The translations under genes were made by a program, and so were the position numbers. A DNA stretch of 64,000 nt from Christiangramia sabulilitoris. GTDB lineage: Bacteria; Bacteroidota; Bacteroidia; Flavobacteriales; Flavobacteriaceae. Under the pieces are notes generated by a model. That model saw nothing but the letters and a program-made list of their open reading frames with translations. It ran no database searches and was not told the DNA's origin. Each line of letters opens with the position of its first letter. Position 1 is the stretch's first letter. Shown piece after piece: positions 1 to 8,810 of the stretch. The stretch lies in contig NZ_VHSF01000001.1 in the NCBI RefSeq assembly GCF_007050985.1, positions 496,001 to 560,000 on the forward strand, read 5' to 3'.

Positions 1-810
1 CTGGATTTTCTAGCCCTTGACCAGAAGATCAGCCTGCATGGGATCAAACGGATAAGACGGATTGGTCACACTATGGAGTTTGAGCAGATCAAAGAATATG
101 TGCGCGGTGATGATGTAAGAACCATAAACTGGAAAGCCACAGCTAAGCAGGGAAACCTGATGGTAAACCAATTTCAGGATGAAAGATCTCAACCGGTATA
201 TTCTGTTATCGATTGTGGTCGCGTGATGAAAATGCCATTTGAAGGCCTTAGCCTTCTGGATTATGCAATAAACAGCAGCCTCGCTTTCTCTAACGTCGCC
301 CTCAAGAAAAAGGATAAAGTAGGACTGCTTTCGTTTTCAAATAAGATAGGGCATCTTCAAAAAGCGAGTTCAAAGCTAAGCCAGCTAAACCTATTAATGG
401 AAGCTTTGTACAAGGTGGATACGGGATTTCATGATACAGATTATAGTTTGCTCTATTCGCGGGTTAAAAAACATATAACCCACCGAAGCCTTTTGATGCT
501 TTACACCAATTTTGAACATATGACCGGGTTAGAACGGCAACTGCCTTTTCTTAAGGCGCTTGCCAAACAACACCTGGTGGTGGTCATTTTTTTTGAAAAC
601 ACCGAGATCACAAAATTAACCGGGATTAATCCTTCAAATATTAGCGAGAGTGCACATCAAACCGTAGCTGAAGAATTTGCGCATAATAAATCCTTAATGG
701 CCAAAGAGCTACAGCGACATGGAATTCAAACGATTCTCACCAAACCTGAAGAGCTAAGTATCAATACCATTAATAAATATTTGGAAATCAAATCGCGCGG
801 ACTTCTTTGA
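1..810 (+). CDS. DUF58 domain protein (5' truncated by window edge)
   Basis: The reading frame is open from base 1, so the gene starts outside the window; 269 codons are visible. The motif GHTMEFEQIKEYVRGDDVR followed by TINWKATA (about residues 22-48 of the visible part) is the hallmark of DUF58, a vWA-like family usually encoded next to MoxR AAA ATPases and acting in envelope or complex-assembly roles. The remainder is the C-terminal vWA-like half. Ends with TTTGA-tgaa at 810, then 103 bp without a gene. The first ATG (base 73) lies inside the conserved motif and is not the real start. Confidence 0.85.
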   Translation: MDFLALDQKISLHGIKRIRRIGHTMEFEQIKEYVRGDDVRTINWKATAKQGNLMVNQFQDERSQPVYSVIDCGRVMKMPFEGLSLLDYAINSSLAFSNVALKKKDKVGLLSFSNKIGHLQKASSKLSQLNLLMEALYKVDTGFHDTDYSLLYSRVKKHITHRSLLMLYTNFEHMTGLERQLPFLKALAKQHLVVVIFFENTEITKLTGINPSNISESAHQTVAEEFAHNKSLMAKELQRHGIQTILTKPEELSINTINKYLEIKSRGLL

Positions 811-913
811 AATTTTACAGTTCAGTTTAAAGATTCTACAGTTGGGTTAGATCATTTTCTAAAAAATCTGCTATGACCTTAAGTTTGTTTCATAATCAAA
901 AAACATTAAAATT

Positions 914-1330
914 ATGAAGACAATCGCCGTTTTAGCAGCCATGTTATTAGGAGCTTTAGTACAGGCTCAAACAGGAACCTCAGGAAATATCAGCGCAACT
1001 GTGCCGAATGTATCGGGAACAGAAGGAAGTGTGGTATTTGGACTTTATTCTGCAGAAACTTTTATGAAAGCAGAACCGGAATTTGCCGTTAGCGCAGATA
1101 TAATAGATGGAAAGGCAGTCGCCCATTTTGAAGATGTCCCTCACGGTACTTATGCCATCCTGGTGATGCACGATAAAAATGACAATAAGAAAATGGATTT
1201 TGATACCAACGGAATGCCTCTGGAAAATTACGGTTCCAGCGGAAATGGCATGAGCTATGGACCACCGGTATGGGAAGATTCCAAATTCGATTTTGACGGA
1301 ACCCCAAAACAGCTGGAAATCAGATTTTAA
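914..1330 (+). CDS. DUF2141 domain secreted protein
   Basis: 138 aa. A signal peptide (MKTIAVLAAMLLGALVQAQ, cleavage after about residue 19) precedes a single DUF2141 domain, recognisable by the segment GTYAILVMHDKNDNKKMDFD and GMPLENYGSS and the C-terminal strand KQLEIRF. This family is common in Bacteroidota and is exported; its function is unknown. It lies 17 bp before another small secreted protein in the same direction and probably shares its transcript, which ends at the hairpin at 1883-1911. Confidence 0.85.
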   Translation: MKTIAVLAAMLLGALVQAQTGTSGNISATVPNVSGTEGSVVFGLYSAETFMKAEPEFAVSADIIDGKAVAHFEDVPHGTYAILVMHDKNDNKKMDFDTNGMPLENYGSSGNGMSYGPPVWEDSKFDFDGTPKQLEIRF

Positions 1331-1347
1331 TCAAAACCACCAATATT

Positions 1348-1860
1348 ATGAAACCTGTAATCTTTCTTTTTTTCTTTGGCTTTATCGCTCTTCAAAACCT
1401 GCAAGCTCAATCCTTTGAGACAGACCTTGAAACACAGTCAAAAATCGTGGATCTATATTTCATTATTGGAGAATGGGAAGGCAATGGTTGGAGAATTTCT
1501 CCTGATGGAGTAAAGCATTCTTTTGAGCAAACAGAAAAGGTTCAGTATAAATTAGACAGCACCGCAATTTTGATCGAAGGTAAAGGATATACTGATGGAA
1601 AACTGATCCATAATGCGATGGCCATCATTACCAGCAATAAGGAGACCGGAGAATATGAATTCCAGTCATACTTGCAGAATGGAATGAAAGGAAACTTTAA
1701 AGCTGAGCTCAAAGATGACGTATTCTACTGGTATCCCAACCAAAATGTTCGTTACATTATCAGTATCGACGAGGAAGGACGATGGTATGAAAAAGGTGAA
1801 TTTAACCGGCAGGGAGAATGGATGCAATTCTTCGAAATGACATTATCAAAAAACAGTTGA
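1348..1860 (+). CDS. Secreted DUF1579-like beta-barrel protein
   Basis: 170 aa with a signal peptide ending near residue 20 (LQNLQAQ). The mature part has the look of small lipocalin-like/DUF1579 proteins: 'FIIGEWEGNGWRIS' near residue 37, then alternating beta strands and 'YEKGEFNRQGEW' near the C-terminus. A ligand-binding role is possible but nothing in the sequence specifies it. Second gene of a two-gene unit with the DUF2141 gene; a strong terminator follows 22 bp after the stop. Confidence 0.7.
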   Translation: MKPVIFLFFFGFIALQNLQAQSFETDLETQSKIVDLYFIIGEWEGNGWRISPDGVKHSFEQTEKVQYKLDSTAILIEGKGYTDGKLIHNAMAIITSNKETGEYEFQSYLQNGMKGNFKAELKDDVFYWYPNQNVRYIISIDEEGRWYEKGEFNRQGEWMQFFEMTLSKNS

Positions 1861-1882
1861 ACAGTTTGATGCTTATCTATTT

Positions 1883-1911
1883 AAAACCCTTCCTTATCCG
1901 GAAGGGTTTTT
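1883..1911. terminator. Intrinsic terminator
   Basis: AAAACCCTTCC, a six-base loop TTATCC, then GGAAGGGTTTTT: an 11-bp stem with a T tail on both strands. It ends the 914-1860 unit. Confidence 0.85.
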
Positions 1912-1958
1912 CAATAGGTAAAACTAAGTTAATTCTCCTTTAATATAAGAAAAACTTA

Positions 1959-1966
1959 TACCTTTG
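1959..1966 (+). promoter_or_regulatory. -7 box of oxyR promoter
   Basis: TACCTTTG matches the Bacteroidota -7 consensus TAnnTTTG exactly and lies 20 bp before the oxyR ATG. A weak TTT at 1939-1941 could act as the -33 element with 17-bp spacing. Confidence 0.5.
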
Positions 1967-1985
1967 TAATAGCAAATCAGTTCAC

Positions 1986-2945
1986 ATGACTATTACCCAG
2001 CTTCATTACGTACTTGCCGTAGCCGAGCATAAAAACTTTACCAAGGCTGCCCAAAAGGTTTTTGTTACCCAACCCACCTTAAGCATGCAAATCCAGAAAC
2101 TGGAGGACGAGCTGGAGGTTACTATTTTTGATCGTACCAAAAAACCTATCCAGCTCACAGAAGTAGGTGAAAAAATTGTTCAACAGGCGCGTAATATTGT
2201 AAACGAAAGCGACCGCATCCTGGATATCGTCGATCAGCAGAAGGGCTTCATCGGTGGGGTTTTTAGATTGGGCGTGATCCCAACCATAATGCCAACATTA
2301 TTACCAATGTTCATTGGTAGTTTTATAAAAAAATATCCCAAGGTAAAACTTAAGATCGAGGAACTTCATACAGAGGCCATTCTGGATAAATTAAAGGAAG
2401 GACATCTGGATGCGGCGATTGCAGCGACACCCCTGGAAATTGAAGGAATTAAAGAGAATGTTCTTTATTATGAACCTTTTGTACCCTATATCCCTTCTGC
2501 CTTTGATACCATAGAATCAAATAAAATAACTGTAGAGGATCTGGACATTAATAAGATTTTATTGCTGGAAGACGGGCATTGTTTTAAGGATGGTATCCTT
2601 AATTTATGTAAGGCATCCAGAGATTATGGTGATGACCAGTTGCAACTGGAAAGTGGAAGTTTTGAAACCCTGATCAAACTTGCCAATGAGGGACTGGGAA
2701 TGACGCTTCTACCCTACTTACATACGCTGGATCTCAAAGAAGCAGAAAAAAAGAACCTGAAAATGTTCAAAGATCCCGTACCAGCGAGGGAAGTAAGCCT
2801 TATCTATAACAGAAGTGAACTGAAGATGCAAATCATTGAAGCGATAAGAAGCACTATTGCCGGCGTGGTAAAAGGTGCGATCACCTTTCAGAATGTAAAG
2901 ATCATAAGCCCTCTCAATAAAAAGAAAGAATATACTACCAATTAA
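1986..2945 (+). CDS. oxyR: LysR-type peroxide sensor OxyR
   Basis: 319 aa. N-terminal winged HTH of LysR type (residues 1-60, with TQPTLSMQIQKLEDEL), then a periplasmic-binding-like sensor domain. Cys199 and Cys208, nine residues apart in EDGHCFKDGILNLC, coincide with the redox pair that forms the disulfide in OxyR after hydrogen peroxide exposure. It activates peroxide-defence genes in known members. Monocistronic between two terminators. About as long as other Bacteroidota OxyR, with a slightly extended C-terminus (NKKKEYTTN). Confidence 0.9.
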   Translation: MTITQLHYVLAVAEHKNFTKAAQKVFVTQPTLSMQIQKLEDELEVTIFDRTKKPIQLTEVGEKIVQQARNIVNESDRILDIVDQQKGFIGGVFRLGVIPTIMPTLLPMFIGSFIKKYPKVKLKIEELHTEAILDKLKEGHLDAAIAATPLEIEGIKENVLYYEPFVPYIPSAFDTIESNKITVEDLDINKILLLEDGHCFKDGILNLCKASRDYGDDQLQLESGSFETLIKLANEGLGMTLLPYLHTLDLKEAEKKNLKMFKDPVPAREVSLIYNRSELKMQIIEAIRSTIAGVVKGAITFQNVKIISPLNKKKEYTTN

Positions 2946-2972
2946 AAAAAGCGGCTAAAAGCCGCTTTTTTT
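2946..2972. terminator. Intrinsic terminator after oxyR
   Basis: AGCGGC, loop TAAAA, GCCGCT flanked by A and T runs; starts one base after the oxyR stop and also serves the convergent small gene at 2975-3172. Confidence 0.85.
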
Positions 2973-2974
2973 TT

Positions 2975-3172
2975 CTAAGTATTTAAATAAATTAAACATT
3001 GATTCAATTCTGGATTCTGTTTGGTTAGGTCTACTATCCACAATCTTAATTCCTCGATTTCGTGAGGAAGTAATCTCTGAATAGCTTTTTTAACTTCCCT
3101 GCAGAACAAATTAGCATCAAAACTTACCTTGGCAAGTACAGTTTTGGTGTATTCAAACATCGCTCGCGCCAT
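2975..3172 (-). CDS. Small conserved flavobacterial protein
   Basis: 65 aa beginning MARAMFEYTKTVLAKVSFD, with 'RLLPHEIEELRLWI' in the middle. I recognise this pattern as a short cytoplasmic protein repeatedly seen in Flavobacteriaceae, without a known function. No signal peptide or membrane segment. It is convergent with oxyR and shares its terminator. The length and clean frame make it more credible than a random frame, but the assignment rests on memory of the family only. Confidence 0.65.
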   Translation of the reverse strand: MARAMFEYTKTVLAKVSFDANLFCREVKKAIQRLLPHEIEELRLWIVDLTKQNPELNQCLIYLNT

Positions 3173-3304
3173 AATTTGAAGTTGATTTAAATTGGGTTAA
3201 ATTGATAAAACAAGTAAAGCTTTACTATAGGCAGATATCATTTACGCCTTATAAATATAGGAATCCCATTCTGTTTTAACAATTAAATTAAAATTTTAAC
3301 AATT

Positions 3305-4105
3305 CTAAAAACGATTATCACCGCTTAAAACATCGCCAATCCCACCAAGGATACTGCCTTCGCCTTTATCTTTACCTCCACCCTGTGGTGCAGCCTGGTG
3401 TATCCTGCTAGCCAGTCGGCTAAAAGGTAGTGACTGGATGTAAACCGTACCCGGCCCGGTTAAGGTTGCAAAGAACAATCCCTCGCCGCCAAAAAGGGTA
3501 TTCCTGATTCCTCCCACGAATTCTATATCATAATCTACGGTTTGCGTAAAGCCAATGATACAACCGGTATCTACTTTCAATTTCTCACCGGATTGTAATA
3601 CTTTTTCTGCCATAGTTCCTCCGGCATGCACAAAAGCCATTCCGTCACCTTCTACTTTTTGCATGATAAATCCTTCACCTCCAAAAAAACCTCTTCCAAG
3701 TTTTTTACTGAATTCAATCCCTATAGAAACTCCTTTCGCAGCACAAAGAAAGGCATCTTTCTGGCAGATGAATTTGCCATTAAACCTGGTAAGATCAATA
3801 GGGATCACCTTCCCGGGATATGGTGAAGCAAAACTTATTTTTTTCTTACCCTGTACTTCGTTAGAAAAAATGGTCATAAAAAGACTTTCTCCTGTTAGGA
3901 GGCGTTTACCGGCACCAAGGACCTTGCCCAGAAATCCTTCGTCCTTTTTGGAGCCATCGCCAAAAATGGTATCCATTTTAATACCATTATCCATCATCAT
4001 GAAATTACCGGCTTCAGCCACAACAGCTTCGTGAGGATCCAGTTCGAGCTCCACATACTGCATTTCCTCTCCGAAAATCTCGTAGTCTATTTCGTGTGCA
4101 TTCAT
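3305..4105 (-). CDS. AIM24 family protein (TIGR00266-like)
   Basis: 266 aa. The sequence shows the AIM24/TIGR00266 layout of glycine-rich beta-solenoid turns: 'VELDPHEAVVAEAGNFMMM' near the N-terminus, 'GGEGFIMQKVEGDGMAFVHAGG' in the middle (quoted here in part) and 'LFGGEGLFFATLTGPG' near residue 205. Bacterial members are soluble trimeric proteins of uncertain role. A Gly-rich tail follows (QGGGKDKGEGSILGGIGD). It is followed downstream on the same strand only by noncoding sequence. Confidence 0.85.
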   Translation of the reverse strand: MNAHEIDYEIFGEEMQYVELELDPHEAVVAEAGNFMMMDNGIKMDTIFGDGSKKDEGFLGKVLGAGKRLLTGESLFMTIFSNEVQGKKKISFASPYPGKVIPIDLTRFNGKFICQKDAFLCAAKGVSIGIEFSKKLGRGFFGGEGFIMQKVEGDGMAFVHAGGTMAEKVLQSGEKLKVDTGCIIGFTQTVDYDIEFVGGIRNTLFGGEGLFFATLTGPGTVYIQSLPFSRLASRIHQAAPQGGGKDKGEGSILGGIGDVLSGDNRF

Positions 4106-4185
4106 ATTTTAAGTTTTAGATTAAAGTGGTTAGCTTTAAAAATTTGATAATTCACTTATGGTTAATAAAGCCCTCAACAAATCAC

Positions 4186-4650
4186 TTATTGCCTGGGGCT
4201 TTTAGCTTTTACTGTCCATTCAAATTCAAATACAGCTACTTCTACTCCATCCTCGTTGATTCCAACAGATTTCATCCAAAAGGTTTGTCCCTCTCCGTTA
4301 TCGAGGGTGCGCTGAAGGGCTTCCTTTACTTTGTGCCCGTCATAACAGGTGAATTTGATTCTACCGGTAGCTTTTTTGGTGAATACTGCTTTATTCTGTG
4401 CCACAAGCATGGAGATCTTTTTTTCAGACTCCTGGATCTTATTCATCACCAATGCGCCTGTACTAAGCTCTGCAGCCATTGCCTGAACTGCAAAATACAT
4501 GGAGTTGAAAGGATTTTGATTTATCCAGCGATGTTTTACCCCAACTATACATTCGGTTTGATTTATATGTTTTACCCTTACTCCACATAACCAGGCACTT
4601 GGTAATTTCAACATCAGGAAGGAGTTCAATTTTGACGGGGATAGCTTCAT
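4186..4650 (-). CDS. DUF4442 hotdog-fold protein
   Basis: 154 aa. The order 'FLMLKLPSAWLCGVRV', 'HRWINQNPFNSMYFAVQAMAAELSTG' region and a C-terminal beta strand set fits DUF4442, a thioesterase-like hotdog family that lacks a secure substrate. The central NPFNSMY segment with a following helix is the family core. It lies 80 bp upstream of the AIM24 gene in the same direction and may be cotranscribed with it. Confidence 0.75.
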   Translation of the reverse strand: MKLSPSKLNSFLMLKLPSAWLCGVRVKHINQTECIVGVKHRWINQNPFNSMYFAVQAMAAELSTGALVMNKIQESEKKISMLVAQNKAVFTKKATGRIKFTCYDGHKVKEALQRTLDNGEGQTFWMKSVGINEDGVEVAVFEFEWTVKAKSPRQ

Positions 4651-4741
4651 TTATTAGGTTTTTGATTCAATTCTCCATAAAAGTAAGAAATAAATACCGT
4701 CCTTCAATTCTTAATTTTTTGTTAATTTTCAGTACTATGTG

Positions 4742-4773
4742 TTGCATAATACCTTCTTTTAGATATATATTTG
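4742..4773 (+). promoter_or_regulatory. Promoter of the PadR-PspC operon
   Basis: TTG at 4742-4744, 21-bp spacer, then TATATTTG at 4766-4773, a perfect match to the Bacteroidota -7 box TAnnTTTG. Transcription would begin near 4780, 36 bp before the small gene at 4816. Confidence 0.6.
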
Positions 4774-4815
4774 TATAAGAATCTAATAGGTTATAAACTC
4801 ATCAATTAAATCATC

Positions 4816-4944
4816 ATGAAAAAATCATCTCACATCAGGGTCATGGATCTTTCAAAAAACGAAACATCTACATTCACCAAACCGCAGCTCTATCTGGCCG
4901 TAGCATTTATATACATCTATTTGCTCACCGCCATATTCTTTTAA
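4816..4944 (+). CDS. Small single-pass membrane protein
   Basis: 42 aa, starting MKKSSHIRVMDLSKNETS and ending in one hydrophobic helix (LAVAFIYIYLLTAIFF). It sits directly behind a good promoter and 29 bp before the DUF4870 gene, so it is probably the first gene of that operon. Too short for family recognition; the evidence is position, start codon and a credible membrane anchor. Confidence 0.6.
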   Translation: MKKSSHIRVMDLSKNETSTFTKPQLYLAVAFIYIYLLTAIFF

Positions 4945-4973
4945 GGTCAATCCAATTATAACGAACTAAAAAA

Positions 4974-5513
4974 ATGAACACAGAAACCATCAATAAGAAC
5001 ACAACCTTGACTACCATACTTCATCTATCGGTATTCACAAAATATTTCATTCCGCTTGGGAACTTCATCTTTCCCATGCTGTTATGGTTATCCCGTAAAA
5101 AGGATTCGTTTGTAGATCATCACGGAAGAAATGCTCTGAATTTCCAGATTAGCATGTTTCTCTACAGCGTTTTCATAATAGCGATAGGTATAGCAACATT
5201 TATATATTTTGGGATGAAGTTCGCCATTGGGGAGCCTCACTTCTTTGAAGTGGATTCCTTTGTGATCGAAAATTTTGCAGATGCCCTGCCCTTTTTCATC
5301 ATTGCAGGGTTACTGGGAATAATTTTATTAGGTCTTTTTATACTGGAGCTGTTTGCGGTCATCAACGCAAGTATTAAAGCCAGTGAAGGCCAGTTATACA
5401 ATTATCCCCTAACCATCAATTTTTTAAGTCTGGAAAATCCAGACGACACTAATCATCAATTTAATCAATCAGAAAATGAACAGTTTAATGACACCCAAAA
5501 ACAAACACTATGA
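4974..5513 (+). CDS. DUF4870 membrane protein
   Basis: 179 aa. Features the DUF4870 signature 'HLSVFTKYFIPLGNFIFPMLLWLSRK' region followed by 'DHHGRNALNFQISMFLY', with three or four membrane segments up to residue ~135 and a polar tail. The family is of unknown function and frequently accompanies PspC and PadR genes. Its stop overlaps the next start (ATGA at 5510-5513), showing translational coupling with the PadR regulator. Confidence 0.85.
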   Translation: MNTETINKNTTLTTILHLSVFTKYFIPLGNFIFPMLLWLSRKKDSFVDHHGRNALNFQISMFLYSVFIIAIGIATFIYFGMKFAIGEPHFFEVDSFVIENFADALPFFIIAGLLGIILLGLFILELFAVINASIKASEGQLYNYPLTINFLSLENPDDTNHQFNQSENEQFNDTQKQTL

Positions 5514-5854
5514 AGATTGAAAATACAAAAGCCCAAATGCGTAAGGGTGTACTGGAATACTGTATTCTCTCGGTTTTACGGGACGAAGACGCCTATGTGG
5601 CAGAGATTCTGGACACTTTAAAAGACGCAAAGCTACTGGTAGTGGAAGGAACCATTTATCCCCTTCTCACCAGGCTGAAAAATGCAGGACTTCTCAATTA
5701 CAGGTGGGAAGAATCTACCAGCGGGCCACCAAGAAAATATTACGGGCTTACCGAAACAGGAAAAATATTTCTCAGGGAATTAACAGGAACCTGGGAAGAA
5801 CTGCAATCTGCAGTGAATATCGTAACCACTCAAAAAAAGAAAAACCATGAATAA
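5510..5854 (+). CDS. PadR family transcriptional regulator
   Basis: 114 aa winged-helix protein. 'MRKGVLEYCILSVL' opens the helix set and 'EGTIYPLLTRLKNAGLL' is the recognition helix and turn of PadR; 'GPPRKYYGLTETG' is the wing. PadR proteins repress operons that usually include themselves. Overlaps the upstream DUF4870 gene by 4 bp and the downstream PspC gene by 8 bp, so the three are one operon and probably autoregulated. Confidence 0.9.
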   Translation: MKIENTKAQMRKGVLEYCILSVLRDEDAYVAEILDTLKDAKLLVVEGTIYPLLTRLKNAGLLNYRWEESTSGPPRKYYGLTETGKIFLRELTGTWEELQSAVNIVTTQKKKNHE

Positions 5855-7604
5855 GACAGTAAATATAAATCTTGCCGGCACTTTCTTTCATATAGATGAG
5901 GATGCCTATGCCAGACTTCAACGATATCTGGAAGCAATAAGGCATTCATTTTCGAATACGCAGGGTCGGGATGAGATCATCTCAGACATCGAAGCTCGTA
6001 TTGCTGAATTATTTAATGAAAAGATCAAAAATGACCGTCAGGTGATCAGCATAAAAGAAGTAGAAGAAGTCATCACTATCATGGGGCAACCCGAAGATTA
6101 TATGGTAGATGAGGAAATCTTCGAAGATGAACCTAAAAGAACCAAAACCACTAAAACCGTTGGAAAACGATTATTCCGTGATCCTGAAAATGGTTATGTA
6201 GGTGGAGTTTCATCGGGATTGGGACATTACCTTGGAATTGAAGCCATCTGGGTTAGATTGCTTTGGGTATTGCTTACCATATTTTCCAGTGGGGCATTTA
6301 TCCTGATATATATTGCTTTCTGGATCTTTGTTCCTGAAGCTAAAAGCACAGCAGATAAACTGGCTATGCGCGGAGAGGAGGTAACCGTCAGCAATATCGA
6401 GAAAAAGATACGTGAGGGTTTTCACGAGGTTTCAGATAGTATAAAAAATGTAGACTATGAGAAATATGGTAAGCAGGCCAGCGCCGGTGCCAGCTCTGCA
6501 GCTACAACCCTTGGTAATATTATCAAGTTCTGTCTGAAACTATTTGTAAAATTCGTAGGCATTATGTTATTACTTATTGCCGGATCCACGCTTATAGGTC
6601 TTTTTGTTGGCTTGTTCGCTATAGGTACATTTGGTATAATTGACGCCCCATGGACAGATTATATCGATGTGGTGAACAGCGGTGCTCCTATCTGGCTTAT
6701 TTCATTACTGGTATTTTTTGCGGTGGGTATACCTTTCTTCTTCCTGTTCGTTCTAGGATTGAAGATCCTGGTCAAGAACCTCAAATCTATTGGTAGAATT
6801 GCGCTGCTTACATTACTGGGATTATGGTTATTTTCTATCATAGGCCTGTCTGTAGTTGGAGTAAGCCAGGCCACCAATAGAGCTTTTGACGGTGAAGTTG
6901 CCAATACTGAAAGGCTTGCGATCACCCCCAATGACACTGTTTTCCTTAGAATGAGACATAATAATGAGCTTACCGGGAAAACATGGAAAAGCTCAGATTT
7001 CAGACTAGCTTTTGATGATAATAAAAAGGTCATCGTTGGCAACGATATCAGGCTTATTGTGAAATCTACCAAGGATTCCCTGGGGAAGATCGAAATCCTG
7101 AAGTCTGCTGAAGGAAAAGATTTTCAGGATGCAAAAGAAAGAGCAGGAAATATAGAATATTCCACCAGCCTCATTGGTAATGAACTATTACTGGATAGTT
7201 ACTTTACTACAGAATCCAGCTATGGTTACCGCGACCAGGAAATACAGGTCACGGTTTACCTGCCGGAAGGTTCAACGCTTTTTGCAGATGAAAACACTTC
7301 AACATTTCATCGAAATTATGAATCTTACGGAGACATTTTAATTAGTGGTGAGGAAGGTCATTATCTTCAGATACTGGAAAATGAAACCCGTTGTGAAGAT
7401 TGCCCTCTAGATAGCTGGGACGATGATGACAACAACTGGACAGAAGATCGCGATGATATGGATACCAGCGATGATTTTAATGCCAGGATCGACGTTAATG
7501 GAGAGGAATTGAATATCAAAATTAACGATGAAGGGGTAGAAGTAAAAGACCGTGACGGTGATCGTTTAAAAATTGAAAGCGGAAGAATTCAGAAAAACAA
7601 TTAA
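5847..7604 (+). CDS. PspC domain membrane protein
   Basis: 585 aa. Residues 1-90 form the small N-terminal alpha domain found before PspC in Bacteroidota ('FHIDEDAYARLQRYLEAI', 'ISDIEARIAELFNEK'). A PspC domain spans about 105-170 ('GYVGGVSSGLGHYLGIEAIW'). Several membrane helices follow (about 225-345), then a soluble C-terminal half of beta type with an acidic stretch ('DSWDDDDNNW'). Related to phage-shock protein C, an envelope-stress sensor, but the long extracytoplasmic C-terminus is specific to this group. Third gene of the PadR operon. Confidence 0.85.
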   Translation: MNKTVNINLAGTFFHIDEDAYARLQRYLEAIRHSFSNTQGRDEIISDIEARIAELFNEKIKNDRQVISIKEVEEVITIMGQPEDYMVDEEIFEDEPKRTKTTKTVGKRLFRDPENGYVGGVSSGLGHYLGIEAIWVRLLWVLLTIFSSGAFILIYIAFWIFVPEAKSTADKLAMRGEEVTVSNIEKKIREGFHEVSDSIKNVDYEKYGKQASAGASSAATTLGNIIKFCLKLFVKFVGIMLLLIAGSTLIGLFVGLFAIGTFGIIDAPWTDYIDVVNSGAPIWLISLLVFFAVGIPFFFLFVLGLKILVKNLKSIGRIALLTLLGLWLFSIIGLSVVGVSQATNRAFDGEVANTERLAITPNDTVFLRMRHNNELTGKTWKSSDFRLAFDDNKKVIVGNDIRLIVKSTKDSLGKIEILKSAEGKDFQDAKERAGNIEYSTSLIGNELLLDSYFTTESSYGYRDQEIQVTVYLPEGSTLFADENTSTFHRNYESYGDILISGEEGHYLQILENETRCEDCPLDSWDDDDNNWTEDRDDMDTSDDFNARIDVNGEELNIKINDEGVEVKDRDGDRLKIESGRIQKNN

Positions 7605-7606
7605 TC

Positions 7607-7762
7607 ATGGGTGCGCTCGTAAATCTTGTAATTGGTTTTATAATGGGGCTTTTATCTGCTAACCAGATAGAAGAACCAAAGACAGCTCAATACGAGTTCC
7701 AGAAAGAATCTTTAGAGATATTTCAGAGCCTCGAGAAAAAACAGCAGAGACTGGAATCTTAA
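7607..7762 (+). CDS. Small protein downstream of pspC
   Basis: 51 aa: MGALVNLVIGFIMGLLSA followed by a charged helix ending QSLEKKQQRLES. It begins 2 bp after the PspC stop and is followed by a terminator, so it is the last gene of the operon. One short hydrophobic N-terminal segment and a predicted amphipathic helix; function unknown. Confidence 0.6.
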   Translation: MGALVNLVIGFIMGLLSANQIEEPKTAQYEFQKESLEIFQSLEKKQQRLES

Positions 7763-7769
7763 CTAAAAA

Positions 7770-7801
7770 AAGCAAAAGCCTCCAATTGGGGGCTTTTGTT
7801 A
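7770..7801 (+). terminator. Intrinsic terminator of PadR-PspC operon
   Basis: AGCAAAAGCCTCC, loop AATT, then GGGGGCTTTTGTT: long stem with T-rich 3' side, 8 bp after the last stop of the operon. Confidence 0.75.
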
Positions 7802-7827
7802 TATTTGATATGAACTAAACCCGATAC

Positions 7828-8670
7828 ATGTTAAAAAAACTACCTTTATTATTACTTATAATATCATGCTACTGTGTGGCCCAGGACAAAATCAAAGGCA
7901 GCAGAAATGTCAAAACCGAACAGTACGACCTTAGCTCCTTCCACTCCATTGAAGCCAGCGGAGAATTTAAGATCGAGATCCTAAGGGGTTCAAGGCCCCA
8001 GGTGGAGATCAAAGCAGACGACAATTTGCATGACTTTATCAAAACCGATGTTGTTGACGGTATACTTTACATCAAACCATTCAAAGAATTTGCACGGGAA
8101 AAATCCCAGGAATTAAAGATCACTTACGCTGATACACTAAAGAGGATCATGTTGGAAGGCAAAGTAGAATTCAGTTCGCTGCAAGACCTCAACCTGGAAG
8201 ATTTCAGATTAGAAACCAGTGGAGATTCCAAGGCTTACATTACCCTGAAAGCAAAGAATTTCGATCTTATTCATCGAGATGGAGCAAAAGCCGAATTGAA
8301 TATAACATCTGAAAATGTGAATTTTCAGCTGAACCAATCTTCAGATCTAAAGGCGCTGGTCAATGCCAGCATCTTTAATGTTGATATTTACGAAAAAGCT
8401 TCGGCCAGGATCGAAGGCGAAATAACTGAATTGAACCTGCGGGCAGACCAATCTTCTAAATTTGACGGGGAGAACCTAAGTAGTATAAAGGCTGAAGTGC
8501 TCAGCCAGGGGAATTCTGAGGTCAGGGTGAATGTTAGTGACACCCTGAATGTGAGAGCAAAGGGAAAAAGTGAGATAGATGTCTACAACAAGCCGGTGGT
8601 TAACCTCCTGGAATTTGAAGATGAAGCAGTTATTGCTAAAAAGGAATTTGGCAAGGGTATTTTTAATTAA
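7828..8670 (+). CDS. Head GIN domain protein (DUF2807)
   Basis: 280 aa exported protein. Signal peptide 1-18 (LLLIISCYCVAQ), then the GIN-domain beta-helix pattern: 'GSRNVKTEQYDLSSFHSIEASG' area (quoted in parts), 'IEILRGSRPQVEIKADDNL', and repeating strands such as 'LETSGDSKAYI' and 'LRADQSSKFDGENL'. The family is cell-surface or periplasmic and its function is not established. It follows the PspC operon in the same direction after a terminator. Confidence 0.85.
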   Translation: MLKKLPLLLLIISCYCVAQDKIKGSRNVKTEQYDLSSFHSIEASGEFKIEILRGSRPQVEIKADDNLHDFIKTDVVDGILYIKPFKEFAREKSQELKITYADTLKRIMLEGKVEFSSLQDLNLEDFRLETSGDSKAYITLKAKNFDLIHRDGAKAELNITSENVNFQLNQSSDLKALVNASIFNVDIYEKASARIEGEITELNLRADQSSKFDGENLSSIKAEVLSQGNSEVRVNVSDTLNVRAKGKSEIDVYNKPVVNLLEFEDEAVIAKKEFGKGIFN

Positions 8671-8810
8671 AGATGCGGATTGCTAAAGTTTTCAAAAATA
8701 GTAACTGATGATCACCGAAATAGATAATTTTACTATATAATTTCAAAGCACCAAACCTATTATAACCAATTATTTCTGGGAGCGGTTGCGAGAGTAAATT
8801 TAAATAGACT

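Noticed and set aside
4126-4590. Plus-strand 154-codon frame opposite DUF4442
   Set aside because: Antisense shadow.
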